Assembly: GCF_900698885.1 (NCBI RefSeq)
Contig: NZ_LR217705.1
Span: 682,001 to 746,000, forward strand
Origin: Erwinia_E haradaeae_H
GTDB lineage: Bacteria; Pseudomonadota; Gammaproteobacteria; Enterobacterales; Enterobacteriaceae
Reading direction: 5' to 3'
Length of the DNA: 64,000 bases
This document shows, piece by piece, positions 1-10,015 of this stretch. Position numbers and translations under genes: made by a program. Every line of letters begins with the position of its first letter. Position 1 is the stretch's first letter. The notes beneath the pieces were generated by a model, which saw only the letters and a list, made by a program, of their open reading frames with translations, searched no databases and had not been told where the DNA came from.

Positions 1-319
1 CTGATATAATCAGTTTATCGTAAAATCAAATTTTTATCTTATTGTACTTTTTTACATGCACACTTGTTTAATTTTTACTAAAATTACTGCTACTGGAATC
101 AATACTGAGAACTAATGTTGGTTTTAAATTTTACCATATCAAACCTAATAATTTTAACAGGCCACACCTAGTAATAACATAGAAGATATACTATTATTTT
201 TAATAATATGCTTTATGCTAAAATACAACACAAAATCATACCTTTTAATAAATTTTCAATATTTTATGTTGAACCGCTAGCATAAATAATGTTTAGTAAA
301 TTTTCTTCGTAGAAATCTA
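1..319. other. Left-edge gene-free AT-rich stretch
   Basis: No open frame with protein-like composition is visible. The stretch lies 3' of amiB, where E. coli has mutL; I see no trace of mutL here. Confidence 0.6.
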
Positions 320-1561
320 TTACGATGAGTGCAATAAAAAATAATTATGAAGGCCTTGATATAATGACTTGCTAAGTTTTTTTTGGTAAAAATGACTAGA
401 AAGAAGTCTTTCCTCTCTGGTGTTACTAATAAAACCAATTTCAATTAACACAGAAGGAATATAAGGTGAGCGTAAAACGCCAAAACTTGCATATGCCGGT
501 TTAGACTTATGCAAAGCGCTAACATGCTCCAACTGACATAATACTTTAGTAGCTATCTCATAACCCACTCGCTGAGCATAGATAAATTGAAGATCCAACA
601 AAGCTTGTCTAACATACAGATCAGTATAATTACCTCCGAATAAGCTATTTTTATTTTTACGTAAAATGTTCAATTTACCATCTTTTTTTCTTAATCTGTT
701 TACCAGTTCACGACTGGCTCGGCGATTAGACAAAACCCACGCTGAAGCGCCATATGCTCTACAATTATGTGCAGAATCTACATGAATAGATATCAGTATA
801 CTAGCTTTTTTCTTATACGCTATCAGTGAGCGCTCTGCAACAGAAATAAAATGGTCGTCATTACGAATCATTACTCCATGAAACATAGGATCAGAATTTA
901 ACCATGATTGAAGCTGACGTGCGATAATAAGAGTTATGTTTTTTTCTTTTAGACCATGTCTACTAATGGCACCAGGATCTTGCCCACCGTGCCCGGCATC
1001 AATCGCAACTATAATCTTATTTTTAATATCATTAACACTAAAATTCGTGTATCTCCTGGCGTTTTTTTTAATTTGACCAGCAGCGTATGGATGTTTTAAG
1101 GTACTGAGGGCAGATGAAACCATTAGCTTTTTTTTAAACTTATACAGATGCCCAGAGTGGTTTAAATCAATCTGCTTATTACGAATAATAGTAAATATAA
1201 GATTATAACGAAAACCAATATGATTCGTGACTACTTTTATTTTTCCACAATTTGCTAATTGAAAAACTAAATGTAAATTATGAGCATTACCTATCCTTAC
1301 TCGGATATATTGTGCGATACCATCAGAACTAAAGTTTCGGGGTAATCCATTTAGAATAATACTATTACGAACATTTAAAACTATACGATCAGGATTATGT
1401 AAAAAAAAGAAAACATATATCGGCTTATTGGAAAAACTTAGCGTAATATTCTCTGAGTTTTGTCTGTTGTTAAGATTAATCTCTAACAAAGTAGATGCGT
1501 GAACAGAAAAAAAAAAGAATAATGGCATCAGGAATAGCCAGTGTTTCATATTTAGTATCAT
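320..1561 (-). CDS. amiB: N-acetylmuramoyl-L-alanine amidase AmiB
   Basis: Periplasmic zinc amidase that cuts the amide bond between N-acetylmuramic acid and the peptide stem, splitting septal peptidoglycan at division. The 413-residue product starts with a signal peptide (hydrophobic residues about 8-20, likely cleavage after VHA at 22). An AMIN-type beta domain follows (about 25-128), then a basic linker, then the Amidase_3 domain (about 182-408). Visible catalytic features are DAGHGGQDPGA with His191, Glu206 in KEKN, the SIHVDS histidine, and the C-terminal VLIEIGFISN block. E. coli AmiB is 445 residues; here the proline-rich linker and C-terminal tail are shorter. A T10 run codes FFFF in the signal peptide and is in frame. 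It stands alone: the tsaE and mutL neighbours are missing. An in-frame ATG at 1549 is an alternative start. Confidence 0.93.
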   Translation of the reverse strand: MILNMKHWLFLMPLFFFFSVHASTLLEINLNNRQNSENITLSFSNKPIYVFFFLHNPDRIVLNVRNSIILNGLPRNFSSDGIAQYIRVRIGNAHNLHLVFQLANCGKIKVVTNHIGFRYNLIFTIIRNKQIDLNHSGHLYKFKKKLMVSSALSTLKHPYAAGQIKKNARRYTNFSVNDIKNKIIVAIDAGHGGQDPGAISRHGLKEKNITLIIARQLQSWLNSDPMFHGVMIRNDDHFISVAERSLIAYKKKASILISIHVDSAHNCRAYGASAWVLSNRRASRELVNRLRKKDGKLNILRKNKNSLFGGNYTDLYVRQALLDLQFIYAQRVGYEIATKVLCQLEHVSALHKSKPAYASFGVLRSPYIPSVLIEIGFISNTREERLLSSHFYQKKLSKSLYQGLHNYFLLHSS

Positions 1562-3041
1562 GCTAGAATTTTTGACGCATTATCTACTATAAAATGCTTA
1601 GACCATTAGAAATAGCAAAACATACCTAATTATAACATATTATAAAACCATCAGATCTCAAGTATAATTTTACATTAGATATATCCACGGCAAATTAGAA
1701 ACAGCATTGAACAGATTAGTTTGCATTGCTCTGTTTAAGTAAAAGTAACAAAAAATGTATTTTTTCTCATTTTAGTCAAGATCATCTATATCATCTATAT
1801 CATCTATATCAATTATCAATCCTCTATATCATCCAAACAATAATATCAAAATATTCAGAAATTAAACAAATTTACTATAATATTAGCATGACTTATAGTT
1901 TTTTATTGCGATCTGTAATTTATACTCTATTTTTTTTAAAAAACATTCCAGATTTCACTTTATTAGTGAAAACATGCATTAATAGTAGGATCAATATCCT
2001 AAAAAAACGAACATTTATGCTGCACTTAACATAAAGACCGTGAGGTGTTTTTATTAAAGAATCTAATATATGGACACCTTGAGTAAAAAATAACTAAAAT
2101 CTAATAACATTAGATATTTTTGATGTATCATTAATGCTTAATAGCATATATATTCAAATCACAGATAATCAAGAAAATAATTAATATTACCTCTCTTTAA
2201 TTATACTGTGCCGCTAAATTTTTTATATTGCCTAAATAATAAATAATAAATAATAATATTTACATGATTTAGAATGTTGCATATATATAACTACATGCCG
2301 ATGATTTGGCTAAATGAAAAATAATATTAATTATCATAATCATGCATAGATCACCCAGAGAGGCACATCTCTTAATGATATATCATACTATACAGTATTC
2401 CTAGAGATTATTTAAAAGACTCTGAAGCATTGAATTATAGAACATTTATTTAATATAGCTATAGATCTAGCTGTAAACCAAAGCATTAATAATTCTCAAC
2501 AAAAAGAAATGCACACATTTTATTTCACTACGAATAAAAATAATATCATCCTTAATGATAGGGTAAGAATTATTATAATATCTAATAGATAATTATCACA
2601 AAAAACACAGAGCTCACAATAGTTATACAATACATGAGTAATCATAATGTCAATACTACACAAGTCAATAATAAAAAAGAAGACTGTATATATTATTAAG
2701 AGCTAAATATTACATGCTACATAAAAGACACTTTAAGACTAACTGGTGTAATTAGTTTTTATAAATGTGCATTATTTTGCAATCAAATGACTTATAGCTA
2801 TTTTTTCTCTAAAATAACTAATACACATTTATTTGTATCATAAAATAGATAACTCTCTTATTAAGAGTATTGATCTGTAAAAATATAAATTAAATTAAGC
2901 GAAAAACTGCTCTTAAGAAAAAACACAGGTAATGTGTTATAGAAGACTAGTTATCTATTAAAGCAAAATATGATATGTTTTCATCATCCATTAATATCTA
3001 AAATATAATCAAAACTATATAAAGTAATTAGGCGCACAAAA
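1562..3041. other. Gene-free region between amiB and epmA
   Basis: About 1.5 kb, very AT-rich, between the divergent amiB and epmA. It holds a short 9-bp tandem repeat (1781-1811), a TAAATAA-type repeat (2233-2258) and a low-complexity open frame of 102 codons at 1726-2034 that I do not accept as a gene. No RNA gene or insertion sequence seen. Confidence 0.6.
1781..1811. repeat. 9-bp tandem repeat, about 3.5 copies
   Basis: Unit ATCATCTAT/ATATCATCT repeated head to tail, with a further degenerate copy near 1821-1834. It lies inside an open frame that it makes look repetitive (HLYHLYHLYQL), which argues that the frame is not a gene. Confidence 0.8.
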
Positions 3042-4028
3042 ATGAAAACTATAAATAGATGGCGTCCAAGTGCATCACTTGTTAATTTATTTCACCGTGC
3101 AAAAATTATCGCCAAAATAAGACGTTTTTTTTATGAGCGAGAAATACTAGAAGTGGAAACACCAGCCATGAGTCAGTCCACGGTAACTGATATAAATATT
3201 TCCTCATTTGAAACTTTCTTTTTTCAACCCGAGGATCTGCACCATACAGATGGTCTAAAGCTCTGGTTAATAACTAGCCCTGAGTATCACATGAAACGTT
3301 TACTAGCAGCAGGTAGTGGCCCTATTTATCAGTTATGCCGTAGTTTTCGAAACCAAGAATGCGGGCGTTATCACAATCCAGAATTTACAATATTAGAATG
3401 GTATCAACCAAACTACGATATATATCGATTAATGAATGAAGTTAACGAATTATTGCAAACTATATTATACTATCCAATAGCAGAAACTTGTTCATATCAG
3501 GAAGCTTTTTTGCGCTACTTAGCTCTTGACCCATTAACTGCAGATAATTCTCAGCTACGTATAGCTGCAGAAAAACTTGGCCTTAAAAATCTTACTGAAA
3601 ACGAAAAAAATAGAGATACAATTTTGCAACTGCTCTTTATTAATGGTATAGAGAAGGAGATTAGTGCAGAAAGGCCTGTATTTATCTATCACTTCCCTGC
3701 AACTCAGGCTGCGCTTGCTGTTCTCAGTAAAGAAGATAACCGTGTGGCTGAGCGTTTTGAGGTATATTTTCAAGGAATTGAACTTGCAAATGGGTTTTGT
3801 GAACTAACAGATGCCGATGAACAACGTCAACGTTTTGAAAAAGATAATTATGTGCGTCATTCTTCTGGTCTGTCACAAAAACCTATTGATACCTATTTTT
3901 TAGGCGCGTTAACCCAAGGTATGCCAGAGAGCTCTGGCGTTGCATTAGGTGTTGATCGTTTAGTTATGCTCGCCCTAAAGGCAGATAAGTTAAGCGATGT
4001 TATTGCCTTTTCAGTAGATCGTTGTTAA
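3042..4028 (+). CDS. epmA: Elongation factor P-(R)-beta-lysine ligase EpmA
   Basis: LysRS-like class II synthetase (older names genX, poxA, yjeA) that attaches (R)-beta-lysine to the conserved lysine of elongation factor P, which relieves ribosome stalling at polyproline. The 328 residues match the 325-residue E. coli protein throughout. Visible blocks are RRFFYEREILEVETPAMSQS near the N-terminus, the motif 2 region with TSPEYHMKRLL and RSFRNQECGRYHNPEFT, and motif 3 GVALGVDRLVMLAL near the C-terminus. There is no N-terminal anticodon-binding domain, which separates it from lysyl-tRNA synthetase. Its retention implies that efp, and probably epmB, persist elsewhere. In E. coli epmA lies near mscM and psd; the proximity is kept here. 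Confidence 0.95.
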   Translation: MKTINRWRPSASLVNLFHRAKIIAKIRRFFYEREILEVETPAMSQSTVTDINISSFETFFFQPEDLHHTDGLKLWLITSPEYHMKRLLAAGSGPIYQLCRSFRNQECGRYHNPEFTILEWYQPNYDIYRLMNEVNELLQTILYYPIAETCSYQEAFLRYLALDPLTADNSQLRIAAEKLGLKNLTENEKNRDTILQLLFINGIEKEISAERPVFIYHFPATQAALAVLSKEDNRVAERFEVYFQGIELANGFCELTDADEQRQRFEKDNYVRHSSGLSQKPIDTYFLGALTQGMPESSGVALGVDRLVMLALKADKLSDVIAFSVDRC

Positions 4029-4194
4029 TTTTATATGGAAAAATTATAATCGTACTAAAAATCGCTTATCCAAACTATAAAAAATCTTCTTAATCCTGTG
4101 ATAATTCTTCGTAGAATAAGTATTATGATCACATCAATTAACCTATAATATTACATTATATATACCCTACTAATTTTTAATACTATTTATCTTT

Positions 4195-7100
4195 TTATCT
4201 TTTACGCTGACTGGATTGAGATGAAAGTAAATCCATGCGTATCTCAAACGCTGGGCATGGTATTTCTAGACCGCTTGCTTTAAAACCCAGTAATACTAAT
4301 TGATGAAGATCATGACGTAATGGCATTCGATCTTCCATTTCAGCAGCATGAACACGTAATTCAAATAACTGTATACCTTGATTAACATTGACTATAAAAG
4401 CTTCTGGAGGTGGATTTTTTAAGACAAAACGACAGTATTGTGCAGCATCAAGCAAAACTTTTCTGACCTGCTCACTATTAGCGGTTAAAGAAACAGGAAT
4501 ACTTAGAACCACACGCGTGATAGAGTCCGATAGAGACCAATTAATCAACTGCTCAGTAATAAAAGACCTATTAGGCACAATAATCTCTTTTCGATCCCAA
4601 TCAGTTATTGTTGTGGCACGGGTGTTAATACGCGTAATAGTGCCGGTAAGGTCACGAATCGTCACAGTATCACCTATACGAATTGGCTTCTCGAATAAAA
4701 TAATTAATCCGGAAATAAAATTAGCAAAGATTTCCTGTAAACCAAAACCTAGCCCTAAGCTTAATCCAGCGACTAACCACTGCAATTTAGACCAATCTAT
4801 ACCAATTAAGGAAAAAGCTGTCAAACTGCCAAGTACTATAATTAAATATTTAGTAGAAGTAATAATAGCATAACCCGTTCCAGGCGTGAGACTAAGGTGT
4901 TGCAATAAAGCTAACTCTAATAAAGCTGGCATATTCCTCACTAATTGAGTGGTTACAATTAACACTAGTATAGCATTTATTACTGATCCGAGCGTCATTG
5001 CTTGTATAGTATCAACCCCTTTAATGGTAGCACTAACATCCCAAAGACGTATATTGGCTAAAAAACTAAAAGCAGCATGAATCTCTGACCACAAGGCAAT
5101 CATAGAGATTAATGCGATCCATGTAAGAAGTGAGCGCACTAGCTGTAAGGACTGTGCGCTAATAGCATCTAAATTAATAATTGTCTCTTCTGTGTCTATA
5201 TTATCAGCGAGTTGCTGATAAGATGTTAGTTTTTCTCCAGTGCGAATACGTTGAGAAAGGATTTCTGCACGTCGATTACGTGCCCGATCAAAAGCAATTC
5301 GACGTCTCTGAATTAACATCCATCGACGAATAATATGATAAATTACCAAACAAAGAAAACCGATCGCTAATGAGGTTTCAAGTCTAGCTAATAAAGCCTG
5401 AGATGTTTCTAAATAACCAATGCAAGCAGCTAAAGATGCTATCACAGGGATGATAATCATTATATTCCATAAAATTTTATTGATAACACTTGAATAATTT
5501 TCTTTATTATCAATATTTAATGAAATACCAGCGCGTTTTAAACTTGCCGTTACTAGGCTTAATACACCACAAATAAAAATAAAACATAAACGACCAAGAG
5601 TAGGATAAAATTTACGATCTGAGAGAGTAGAAAAGGCTATTGACATCATAATTAATGGCACCACTACTCCGATGCATAATGTATAAAAACGCATAGCAAG
5701 AGCTACCCGATGTTTTGGCCAGCGAAAATGCACAATAAATAGGCCTTGTTGACAAGCAAAGACATTACAAATCATAAAGCCCCATAATAGGGGTACGCTG
5801 GCACTGACACCATCACCAATCGCTACTGCAATCGAGTAAGGCCAGGCATGTTGCAGGCCATACCCTAAAGCTGCCCATAGTACTGGTAATGGCATTGCAA
5901 CAAGAATAGACCAAAAAACAGTTCGTATGGTTAGATTGAACTGATCTTGTGTAACTTTTCCCACTTTACTGGCAGATCGATTAAGAAAAGAGCGGAAATG
6001 ATGACGAGAACTCACAGTAAAAGCAACAAACATAGTAGCTAAGAAAATTGGTAGCAGTGTATCACGGCTAGTCACCATCATTACCATTGCTCTGCTTAAT
6101 TGACCTAATGTATCTAATGATAAAAACTGCTGTAGATCCTTTAGTAATTCAACTGGGTAAGTCATATTTAGCGCGCTAACATCAGCTGTCCAAAATAGAT
6201 AACGATGCGTGGCATCTTTTACTTCATTTAACGCATCTACTAATTGACTATTGCTGACATTTAATTTGGTAAGCTCAAGAGTTAAGGCATCACAACCAGA
6301 TAATAATGAAGTTAAAAGTTCACATTGAGTTTGCAACTGTGAGGTAAGTATATGCTTATGTTTCTTGTTAAGAAAATGATGGTTAGCATGTATTGCCAAC
6401 GTTTTTTGCTCTAGTAGATCTGCATAATATAATCGTTTTGCACGTAACTCAGCCATTTCGCTCCCTAGTTGCTGTGGTTTTGGAATCTTAGGAAGACGAG
6501 CAACTAATGCGCGAAGAGCCTCACCTAAAGCATTTGAAGCCCCAAGCCATTGAGATTGCTCGCAAATAGTGCTTAGTGCCTGACGAATTTGCATTGTTTG
6601 GATAATAGCCGTTCTCTGTTGAGAAGCCACTAAATCCATGCGCAGAGCTTGCCGCTTTAGTTCTAATGATAGTTCACGATTAATACGAAATTGTTCAATA
6701 ATATTATTTGGAGTCTCGCTATGAAATTTTATTAATTTCTCATTATTTTCTAAAACGCGATCTATAGAATGTTGCTTCTGACTTTGTAATTGATTTCGTA
6801 ATCCTTGCAATCTCTTGGTTAGCGTCGCAGCTGCGCGTTGATGTATCTCAGCCTGCATATGTGCAAGTTCTTGTCGATTATTTGCTGATAATTGCTCTAA
6901 AATAAGTTCCTTTAGTCTGGCCTTATGTGCAAAAAGCTCTGCTTGATATTGTATTTGTTTTAACTGCTCTACAGTAGTCGTTTTGGAGGGTAAAACGTGT
7001 AGTTGACGCGATAAATTGTGTAACAAATGACGCAATATAGACTGCCTATCTGGTAAACAGGACAGAGAATCATTAATGCCCTGAGCACGATCATTTTCTA

Positions 7101-7491
7101 TTTTAGCTTGATGGTATTCTTTTACGATTCGTTTGCTGATTTTTTGAATCTCTTTTTCAAGTTCAGCAACACTCATGTTAGTTAATACTGATTGAGAATA
7201 AAGTGTTTGTTCATTAATTTTTTGATGAAACTCACGAGATTGTTTAGGAAAATTATCAATACTATTCTGATAATCCTGAGATCGATTGACAGATTTCTGA
7301 TATTCTTTCAGCCAATGTAGAGACGTAGAGAGTATATAGTGATAGTGATTACTTGTTTCTTGATAAGTTGTATTTTTTAGAGTCTCTGGCTCCTCATATT
7401 TTTCAATAATTTGCAATGTACTCTGTACATTAGAACCATAAACCGGCTGGAAACAAATCCAACCTATAGTAATAATAAATAAATATAACAT
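4195..7491 (-). CDS. mscM: Miniconductance mechanosensitive channel MscM
   Basis: Large inner-membrane MscS-superfamily channel (E. coli YjeP/MscM, 1107 residues; 1098 here) that opens under membrane tension and protects against osmotic down-shock. A signal peptide (about 1-19) is followed by a long periplasmic helical domain rich in Gln, Glu and Lys (about 20-470). About eleven hydrophobic membrane segments follow, then the MscS pore and beta domain (about 890-1085), with GLGFGLQEIFANFISG and FEKPIRIGDTVTIRDL clearly visible. It is the downstream partner of psd with a 47-bp gap to the psd stop, as in the E. coli psd-mscM operon. A 3.3 kb channel gene kept intact in such an eroded region suggests real selection. 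MscK is related, but the psd linkage and sequence favour MscM. Confidence 0.93.
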   Translation of the reverse strand: MLYLFIITIGWICFQPVYGSNVQSTLQIIEKYEEPETLKNTTYQETSNHYHYILSTSLHWLKEYQKSVNRSQDYQNSIDNFPKQSREFHQKINEQTLYSQSVLTNMSVAELEKEIQKISKRIVKEYHQAKIENDRAQGINDSLSCLPDRQSILRHLLHNLSRQLHVLPSKTTTVEQLKQIQYQAELFAHKARLKELILEQLSANNRQELAHMQAEIHQRAAATLTKRLQGLRNQLQSQKQHSIDRVLENNEKLIKFHSETPNNIIEQFRINRELSLELKRQALRMDLVASQQRTAIIQTMQIRQALSTICEQSQWLGASNALGEALRALVARLPKIPKPQQLGSEMAELRAKRLYYADLLEQKTLAIHANHHFLNKKHKHILTSQLQTQCELLTSLLSGCDALTLELTKLNVSNSQLVDALNEVKDATHRYLFWTADVSALNMTYPVELLKDLQQFLSLDTLGQLSRAMVMMVTSRDTLLPIFLATMFVAFTVSSRHHFRSFLNRSASKVGKVTQDQFNLTIRTVFWSILVAMPLPVLWAALGYGLQHAWPYSIAVAIGDGVSASVPLLWGFMICNVFACQQGLFIVHFRWPKHRVALAMRFYTLCIGVVVPLIMMSIAFSTLSDRKFYPTLGRLCFIFICGVLSLVTASLKRAGISLNIDNKENYSSVINKILWNIMIIIPVIASLAACIGYLETSQALLARLETSLAIGFLCLVIYHIIRRWMLIQRRRIAFDRARNRRAEILSQRIRTGEKLTSYQQLADNIDTEETIINLDAISAQSLQLVRSLLTWIALISMIALWSEIHAAFSFLANIRLWDVSATIKGVDTIQAMTLGSVINAILVLIVTTQLVRNMPALLELALLQHLSLTPGTGYAIITSTKYLIIVLGSLTAFSLIGIDWSKLQWLVAGLSLGLGFGLQEIFANFISGLIILFEKPIRIGDTVTIRDLTGTITRINTRATTITDWDRKEIIVPNRSFITEQLINWSLSDSITRVVLSIPVSLTANSEQVRKVLLDAAQYCRFVLKNPPPEAFIVNVNQGIQLFELRVHAAEMEDRMPLRHDLHQLVLLGFKASGLEIPCPAFEIRMDLLSSQSSQRKR

Positions 7492-7538
7492 GACTATTTC
7501 GTAATCGGTTGATGATAACCACCTGTAGTTTAGCCTAG

Positions 7539-8408
7539 CTACCGTACGATAGCAATCGGATCACCAAGACGAATGTATTTTTCTTCTGCAAGATTTTGAT
7601 TTAAGATAACTGTATTAGGAGAAAATAAATTAATGACTGTGGAACCAAGTTTAAATCGACCCATTTCCTCCCCTTGCATTAAAGAAATAGTATCTTCCTT
7701 TGTTGTGTTATCAGCAGACCAATTCCAACATCTGATAATTCCCTTACGTGGTGGGGTGATTGTTCCCAACCAAGTAGTTTCAATGCTTCCAACAATAGTG
7801 GAACCAACTAAAATTTGTGCCATAGATCCAAAATTAGTATCAAAACGACAAATCACCCGCTCATTTCGCGCAAATATATTAGGAATATGTCGTGCTATAA
7901 ATGGAGTTACTGTATAAAGCTGACCAGGTATATACATCATTTCACGCAAAATACCATTACATGGCATATGAACACGATGATAATCTCTTGGGGATAGGTA
8001 GGTTGTAATAAAACAACCATTTTGATATAAATTAGTCATAGCATAATTTCCAGCTAATAGCGACAAAAGAGAATAAGAATACCCTTTGGCTTGAAAGATC
8101 TGATCGCCTTGAATAGTTCCTATTTGACTAATTTTTCCATTAACAGGGGAGATTAATAATTCTGGTTTATTTATTTTAGGATAAAGATCATCACGCAGAG
8201 AGCGCATAAAAAAATCATTAAAAGTATGATAGCTTGCTGTATCAATAATCTTAGATTCCTGCATATCTATTTTATAATACCAAACAAAAGTGTCAATTGC
8301 AGCCTTTGTGATCCATCTAATGTGTTTATTTGCCCCCCATCCAAGCAATTCAGTTAGAGCTATTTTAGGAAAAGCTTTATGTAGAGCAAGTTTTATGCAA
8401 TCTAACAT
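7539..8408 (-). CDS. psd: Phosphatidylserine decarboxylase proenzyme
   Basis: Pyruvoyl enzyme at the inner membrane that converts phosphatidylserine to phosphatidylethanolamine, directly after PssA (38.3-39.6 kb). The proenzyme cleaves itself at the Gly-Ser of the LGST motif. Here GRFKLGSTVINLF lies near the C-terminus, so the small pyruvoyl subunit is the last 30-odd residues. Other conserved blocks are TYLSPRDYHRVHMP and FARNERVICRFDT. I start at the ATG at 8408 (289 residues), because GAGG at 8417-8414 gives a 5-base spacing and the product then begins like E. coli Psd. A GTG two codons upstream is possible. The long acidic C-terminal tail of E. coli Psd (322 residues) is absent. Same strand as and immediately upstream of mscM. 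Confidence 0.95.
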   Translation of the reverse strand: MLDCIKLALHKAFPKIALTELLGWGANKHIRWITKAAIDTFVWYYKIDMQESKIIDTASYHTFNDFFMRSLRDDLYPKINKPELLISPVNGKISQIGTIQGDQIFQAKGYSYSLLSLLAGNYAMTNLYQNGCFITTYLSPRDYHRVHMPCNGILREMMYIPGQLYTVTPFIARHIPNIFARNERVICRFDTNFGSMAQILVGSTIVGSIETTWLGTITPPRKGIIRCWNWSADNTTKEDTISLMQGEEMGRFKLGSTVINLFSPNTVILNQNLAEEKYIRLGDPIAIVR

Positions 8409-8854
8409 ATACACCTCATGAGCTTAAAGGACTTTAAATTGAATAGACTAGATACCATAAAATAGACGCGTAAAACAATATCAAATTATAACAATATAAT
8501 GTGAGATCAGCATATTAACGATAGCTTACTAATTCTTTAATGATCTATCTATGGTTGTAAATTTTTCTATAATCAGTGATATGTCTAATGCAGAAAGTCT
8601 TAAAATAAGAGACAAATGTCTAATATATATACCTAAGCCTATACATAAAAATAAAAACATGCCTCATTATTATATTTAACTTCTTGAGTATTTTACTATT
8701 GCTTTGTATTATTTTCGTAAATCATTAAAAACAGTACAATAACCCAACAATACCTTACATTATTGCTTATAAACATTGTAAGCTATTTTTTACATTATTT
8801 GCACATTAGAATATAGGACTTTTTAAATATTTTTTCTAAAATATTCATCAGAAA

Positions 8855-8887
8855 ATAAACTTTATCAATAATATTGATAAAGTTTAT
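8855..8887. repeat. Perfect 15-bp inverted repeat, 3-base loop
   Basis: Arms ATAAACTTTATCAAT (8855-8869) and its exact reverse complement (8873-8887) flank AAT. No T-run follows directly, and it is mid-way between divergent genes, so it is not an obvious terminator for either. Confidence 0.85.
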
Positions 8888-9577
8888 AATTACTATTTTT
8901 AAAATAAATATATACGAATATATTACTTTTGATAATCATTTTAATAGATCGCATAAAGGTAAACTGACTAGTTAAAAAAAATTACGATCCTATCTTGTGG
9001 CATTACTGAGTGAAAAACATCAATTTTTTAACTAGTTTAAAGCTTGAATTAACTTAATTGTATACTGAAAAGTATAGATGCACATCTGCTTGATTACATC
9101 ATATGAAGTATGCAGACACTTACATACAATAAAACATAGACCAATACTCTATTCTGCTAGTCATTTATCTTTTTAATCATACGACATATACATATACCAT
9201 CACAGGGTTTGTAAAATACAACTACAATCTTATAACCTTATGAATATATAAAATATGTTTAATAGTATATTTTAAAGGAAAACTAGAAAAACTTGACATC
9301 GATCATATTTCATACCATTCTTAGATAGAAGTATCAATATTAATTGTATATCAATAGTAAAAATTATTGCATCAATAATGAATCTATAAATTATAAAATG
9401 ATACAAGTAAGTATATATTTCTAGAATACTGCCTCTACATCTAGAAATCCAGAATTATGGATAATTAACTGAATATGGTAGTGTTATATATTTGTGTGTT
9501 ATGCAGAATAATTGCTAATATAAAATCATTTAAAATGATATCTAGATATAAATCTTTAATTATTAATTAGTATATTA

Positions 9578-9609
9578 ATTACTAAAATATAATTTTATAT
9601 TTTAGTAAT
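9578..9609. repeat. Perfect 14-bp inverted repeat, 4-base loop
   Basis: Arms ATTACTAAAATATA (9578-9591) and its reverse complement (9596-9609), loop ATTT. It is pure AT except one pair, so chance formation in such DNA is more likely than for the other palindromes. About 400 bp upstream of cysK. Confidence 0.75.
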
Positions 9610-10015
9610 TTCTAATTGAAGTTAGCATGTTACGTGTACTGGTCTGCAACTGCTCTGCAGTTAAACAATAATTCATAATTCACCATTAATATTAAAATTT
9701 ATGGTTATACTTATACAAGTGTTGCTTAACAAGCATTCTGATTTTCTTAAATATATTTCTCGTTTTAAACGATCGATTTTTAATGAAAAATGTTGATATT
9801 TATCGCAAGATATGTGATTTATTAATTATTCTATTTTATGTATGGCGATTCTGATATATATTTATCACACTACACAAAAGTCATTATACTAATAATTACA
9901 TCGTATCTGCGAGCAAATAATTTAACATAAAATATAAAATGTATTTTTACATGATAGTGTATGTGAATGTGCTAATTATTTAAAATCTACATATCGATAT
10001 AGTTATGGATAAACC

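Larger units (their letters stand above)
8409..10015. other. Gene-free region between psd and cysK
   Basis: About 1.6 kb separating two divergent genes, with no supportable gene. It contains two perfect AT-rich inverted repeats (8855-8887 and 9578-9609). In E. coli rsgA and orn lie upstream of psd; neither is visible. Confidence 0.6.

Noticed and set aside
1726..2034. 102-codon open frame on the plus strand
   Set aside because: TTG start, no SD, and a 9-bp tandem repeat inside it. The composition is that of translated random AT-rich DNA and there is no recognisable motif.
4388..4873. 161-codon open frame antisense to mscM, and similar frames antisense to other genes
   Set aside because: Shadows of clearly conserved coding frames on the opposite strand.
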